Assembly (NCBI GenBank): GCA_004299545.1
Contig: SCRB01000341.1
Span: forward strand, 1-8,691
Reading direction: 5' to 3'
Origin: Rhizobiaceae bacterium
GTDB taxonomy: Bacteria; Pseudomonadota; Alphaproteobacteria; Rhizobiales; Rhizobiaceae
Length of the DNA stretch: 8,691 nucleotides
Part shown: in pieces, positions 6,293-8,691 of the stretch
How the letters are laid out: every line of letters begins with the position of its first letter
Position numbering within the stretch: position 1 is the stretch's first letter
The notes under the pieces: generated by a model
Seen by the model: the letters and a program-made list of their open reading frames with translations, nothing else
What the model was told of the DNA's origin: nothing
The model's database searches: none
Program-made: the position numbers and the translations under genes

Positions 6293-6910
6293 ATGACTGA
6301 AACGGCGACAAGTCAGGGCGACGATCGCATCATCCGCGAAAGCGGCACTGATGCCAGGGTTGCCATGATTGTTCGACCGGTGCTGGAAGGGATCGGCTAC
6401 CGGCTCGTGCGGGTGAGGCTTTCGGGTCAGAACGGGCCGACGCTTCAGATCATGGCGGAGCGTCCGAACGGCACGATGACGGTAGAGGATTGCGAGGCTG
6501 TCAGCCATGCGCTGTCCCCGGCGCTCGATGTCGAGGACCCGTTGTCCGGTGCCTACAATCTGGAGATATCCTCGCCTGGCATCGATCGCCCGCTGGTGCG
6601 AAAATCGGATTTCGCGGCGGCAACGGGCCACCTCGTCAAGATCGAGACGTCGGTGCTGCTCAATGACCGCAAGCGCTTCCGCGGACGGATCGAGGAAGCG
6701 GACGAGGTTCGAGTCGTTGTCGAGCGGGACCAGCCGGCCTATGGCGAAGAGGCGAGGATCGAAATCCCCTTCGACGCGATAGCCGATGCGCGGCTGGTAC
6801 TCACCGATGACCTCATCCGCGACGCCTTGAAAAAAGACAAGCAGTTGCGCCAGGAGCGCAAGAAGCGCCGCCGCGACGCGGCAGACGAGACCGGACAGGA
6901 AGAAACCTGA
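6293..6910 (+). CDS. rimP: Ribosome maturation factor RimP
   Basis: A 205-residue cytosolic protein needed for late 30S subunit assembly. The N-terminal domain (about 20-105) carries the family signature [14 protein letters not shown] (88-101). The SH3-like C-terminal domain (about 106-172) ends in the usual [14 protein letters not shown] basic, charged tail (about 180-205, [14 protein letters not shown]) follows, as in many alphaproteobacterial RimP proteins. The ATG at 6293 has GGAG 5 nt upstream and gives a family-like N-terminus. An in-frame TTG at 6194 lies inside the promoter and would translate the terminator, so it is rejected. It is first in the rimP-nusA operon, 61 bp before nusA, and its expression is probably shaped by the leader terminator. 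Confidence 0.95.
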   Translation: MTETATSQGDDRIIRESGTDARVAMIVRPVLEGIGYRLVRVRLSGQNGPTLQIMAERPNGTMTVEDCEAVSHALSPALDVEDPLSGAYNLEISSPGIDRPLVRKSDFAAATGHLVKIETSVLLNDRKRFRGRIEEADEVRVVVERDQPAYGEEARIEIPFDAIADARLVLTDDLIRDALKKDKQLRQERKKRRRDAADETGQEET

Positions 6911-6912
6911 AT

Positions 6913-6936
6913 TTTCCGCGCCGGCATGCCGGAGCG
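6913..6936 (+). repeat. Leader repeat, copy 2 (before nusA)
   Basis: This 24-nt counterpart of 6267-6289 begins TTTCCGCGCC and ends CATGCCGGAGCG. In this copy the core is the perfect 12-bp palindrome CCGGCATGCCGG (6921-6932). It lies in the short rimP-nusA gap and forms part of a larger structure with flanking sequence. Confidence 0.6.
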
Positions 6937-6949
6937 CTGCCAGCGGAAA
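6913..6949 (+). promoter_or_regulatory. Structured rimP-nusA intergenic RNA
   Basis: TTTCCGC (6913-6919) pairs perfectly with GCGGAAA (6943-6949), closing a 37-nt element. Inside are the palindrome CCGGCATGCCGG (6921-6932) and a competing inverted repeat CGCT-gcc-AGCG (6935-6945) that shares bases with the outer stem, so two folds can compete. No T-tract follows, so a processing site or translational control of nusA is more likely than termination. Confidence 0.45.
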
Positions 6950-6971
6950 TGGAATGCCAAGGGAGATAATG

Positions 6972-8570
6972 ATGGTAGTCAGTGCAAACAGGCTCGAGCT
7001 TCTGCAGATCGCGGATGCGGTCGCCCGCGAGAAGTCGATCGACAAGCAGATCGTCATTGCCGCCATGGCGGATGCGATCCAGAAGGCGGCGCGTTCGCGC
7101 TATGGCCAGGAGACGAACATCCGTGCCGACATCAACCCGAACACGGGCGAGATGAAGCTGCAAAGACTGATGGAGGTCGTCGAGAATGTCGATGACTATG
7201 CCACGCAGATCGCTCTTTCCTCGGCACGTGAGCGCAATCCCGAAGCGCAGGTCGGCGATTTCATCGCAGAGCAGTTGCCGCCGATGGATTTCGGCCGCAT
7301 CGCCGCGCAGTCGGCCAAGCAGGTGATCGTACAGAAGGTGCGCGAAGCCGAGCGCGACCGGCAATACGAGGAATACAAGGATCGCGTCGGCGAGATCGTC
7401 AACGGTACGGTGAAACGCGTCGAATACGGCAATGTCATCGTTGATCTCGGGCGTGGCGAGGCAATTATCCGCCGCGACGAACTGATCCCGCGCGAGAATT
7501 TCAAATATGGCGACCGCGTCCGTGCCTATGTCTACGACGTTCGCCGCGAGCAGCGCGGGCCGCAGATCTTCCTGTCGCGCACCCATCCGCAATTCATGGC
7601 GAAGCTGTTCACCATGGAGGTGCCGGAGATCTATGACGGCATCATCGAGATCAAGTCCGTCGCCCGCGATCCGGGCAGCCGCGCCAAGATCGCCGTCATC
7701 TCGCGCGACAGTTCCATCGATCCCGTCGGCGCCTGCGTCGGCATGCGCGGCTCCCGGGTGCAGGCTGTGGTCGGTGAGTTGCAGGGCGAGAAGATCGACA
7801 TCATTCCATGGTCGAACGATGCGGCCGCTTTCATCGTCAACGCGCTGCAGCCGGCCGAGGTCGCCAAGGTGGTGCTCGACGAGGATGCAGAGCGCATCGA
7901 GGTCGTCGTTCCCGACGACCAGCTTTCCCTGGCGATCGGCCGTCGCGGCCAGAATGTCCGCCTCGCTTCGCAACTGACCGGCTGGGATATCGACATCCTC
8001 ACCGAGGAAGAGGAATCGCAGCGCCGCCAGAAGGAATTCACCGAACGTTCGGCGCTTTTCATGGAAGCGCTCAATGTCGACGAGATGGTCGGGCAGGTGC
8101 TGGCCTCGGAAGGCTTCACTTCCGTCGAGGAAGTCGCCTATGTCGATCAGGACGAAATTTCCTCGATCGACGGGTTCGACGAGGATACGGCCGTCGAGAT
8201 TCAGACGCGCGCCCGCGAATATCTGGAGCGCATCGAGGCCGAGCAGGACGAGCGCCGCAAGGCTCTCGGCGTTGCCGACGAGTTGCGCGAGATTCCCGGG
8301 ATAACGACGGCGATGATGGTCGCGCTTGGCGAGGACGGCACCAAGACGGTCGAGGATTTCGCTGGCTATGCCGCCGACGATCTCGTCGGCTGGAAGGAAC
8401 GCAAGGACGGCGAAACGAAAATCTTCGAGGGCGTTCTCGGCGATTACAATGTCTCCCGCGCCGAGGCGGAGCAGATGGTCGTCGCGGCCCGGCTGAAGGC
8501 CGGCTGGATCAGCGAAGCCGATCTCGCCCCCGAAGAAGGCGAGGAAGAGGTGGGCGCGGCGGTCGCCTGA
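6972..8570 (+). CDS. nusA: Transcription termination/antitermination factor NusA
   Basis: A 532-residue RNA polymerase-binding elongation factor that promotes pausing, intrinsic termination and, with other Nus factors, antitermination. Domains in order: N-terminal polymerase-binding domain (about 1-130), S1 domain (about 139-203, [20 protein letters not shown]), KH1 (about 235-300, GMRG loop 257-260) and KH2 (about 305-350, GRRGQN 323-328). Two helix-hairpin-helix acidic repeats follow (about 365-420 and 437-513), then a short acidic tail. The second repeat carries an insert (about 475-493), which I believe is usual in rhizobia. AAGGGAG ends 6 nt before the ATG at 6972. An adjacent ATG at 6969 and one at 6954 are in frame but worse spaced. 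The [22 protein letters not shown] start matches the family. It is co-transcribed with rimP. Confidence 0.96.
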   Translation: MVVSANRLELLQIADAVAREKSIDKQIVIAAMADAIQKAARSRYGQETNIRADINPNTGEMKLQRLMEVVENVDDYATQIALSSARERNPEAQVGDFIAEQLPPMDFGRIAAQSAKQVIVQKVREAERDRQYEEYKDRVGEIVNGTVKRVEYGNVIVDLGRGEAIIRRDELIPRENFKYGDRVRAYVYDVRREQRGPQIFLSRTHPQFMAKLFTMEVPEIYDGIIEIKSVARDPGSRAKIAVISRDSSIDPVGACVGMRGSRVQAVVGELQGEKIDIIPWSNDAAAFIVNALQPAEVAKVVLDEDAERIEVVVPDDQLSLAIGRRGQNVRLASQLTGWDIDILTEEEESQRRQKEFTERSALFMEALNVDEMVGQVLASEGFTSVEEVAYVDQDEISSIDGFDEDTAVEIQTRAREYLERIEAEQDERRKALGVADELREIPGITTAMMVALGEDGTKTVEDFAGYAADDLVGWKERKDGETKIFEGVLGDYNVSRAEAEQMVVAARLKAGWISEADLAPEEGEEEVGAAVA

Positions 8571-8612
8571 CATGCGCGAAGGCCCAGCGAAAGCCCGGGA
8601 CTGTCGGATTGC

Positions 8613-8635
8613 CCCGTCATGAATGTCATGGCGGG
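8613..8635 (+). promoter_or_regulatory. Hairpin downstream of nusA over possible ylxR starts
   Basis: CCCGTCATG (8613-8621) pairs with CATGGCGGG (8627-8635), a 9-bp stem with one T-G wobble and a 5-nt loop. There is no T-tract. It would bury two of the three in-frame ATGs of the following partial gene (8619 and 8628), leaving 8640 exposed. Confidence 0.35.
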
Positions 8636-8691
8636 CGGAATGAATGGAACGTTGCTGCGGGAAGCTCTTGAACGAGATAGATCGGAAGAGC
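8619..8691 (+). CDS. Possible 5' end of ylxR (DUF448 RNA-binding protein), truncated
   Basis: An open frame from ATG 8619 (with later in-frame ATGs at 8628 and 8640) runs off the window as MNVMAGGMNGTLLREALERD and then RSEE. The position right after nusA is where the small RNA-binding protein YlxR lies in rhizobial nusA-ylxR-infB operons. No conserved YlxR motif is reached, so the name rests on gene order. The last four codons coincide with adapter-like sequence and may not be genomic. No strong ribosome site is seen; 8640 may be the true start. Confidence 0.35.
   Translation, partial: MNVMAGGMNGTLLREALERDRSEE
8679..8691. other. Illumina adapter-like sequence at the contig end
   Basis: The last 13 bases, AGATCGGAAGAGC, are identical to the shared core of Illumina TruSeq adapters and sit exactly at the end of the window. 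Either untrimmed adapter was assembled into the contig end, or a natural match led trimming software to cut reads here. These bases should not be trusted as genomic. Confidence 0.85.

Noticed and set aside
7446..8570. Insert in the second acidic repeat of NusA (about residues 475-493) as an oddity
   Set aside because: From memory, rhizobial NusA proteins carry a similar segment ([12 protein letters not shown]), so it appears to be lineage-typical rather than unusual.
6813..8573. 586-codon open frame on the - strand opposite nusA
   Set aside because: It mirrors the codon structure of nusA on the opposite strand in GC-rich DNA. It has low-complexity Asp/Arg/Leu content and no recognisable domain, while nusA is certain.
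1..8691. CRISPR array, insertion sequence, prophage or toxin-antitoxin system
   Set aside because: No regularly spaced repeats, transposase, integrase, att-like direct repeats or paired small genes were seen on either strand.

Overview
The window looks like chromosomal DNA from a high-GC alphaproteobacterium of the Hyphomicrobiales (Rhizobiales), most likely near Rhizobiaceae/Phyllobacteriaceae. This is inferred from the metK-trmB-rimP-nusA gene order, rhizobial-looking protein sequences and a CTTGA-N17-TATAT type promoter. It is probably one end of a short-read contig, because the last 13 bases are identical to the common Illumina adapter core.

Left part (1-3971), accessory in character. 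After the last codons of an unidentified + strand gene there are two divergent pairs. The first is a TetR-family repressor (- strand) and an MFS transporter (+ strand). They share a control region in which a consensus-like promoter is overlaid by two near-identical 20-bp boxes in inverted orientation. The second pair is a LysR-type regulator (- strand) and a haloacid-dehalogenase-like HAD hydrolase (+ strand), separated by 243 bp that include an AT-rich palindromic stretch. Each layout suggests a local regulator controlling its divergent neighbour and itself.

Right part (3972-8691), core. metK (S-adenosylmethionine synthetase) is followed 19 bp later by trmB (a SAM-dependent tRNA m7G46 methyltransferase). 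After a palindrome a strong new promoter begins the rimP-nusA transcription unit (30S maturation, then elongation/antitermination), which in this order normally continues into ylxR and infB. The likely ylxR start is cut by the window end. The rimP leader carries a convincing intrinsic terminator before the start codon, and a 23/24-bp sequence is repeated in the rimP and nusA leaders.

Most notable points: (1) MetK lacks seven residues of the nearly invariant YGG-x3[10 protein letters not shown] active-site loop, and the loss is what recombination between two short GGCGGCGCC repeats would leave; (2) the rimP leader looks like an attenuator and shares an element with the nusA leader; (3) the TetR/MFS operator layout is unusually clear; (4) the contig ends in adapter-like sequence. 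I did not find a defence system, mobile element, CRISPR array or other obviously new multigene system.
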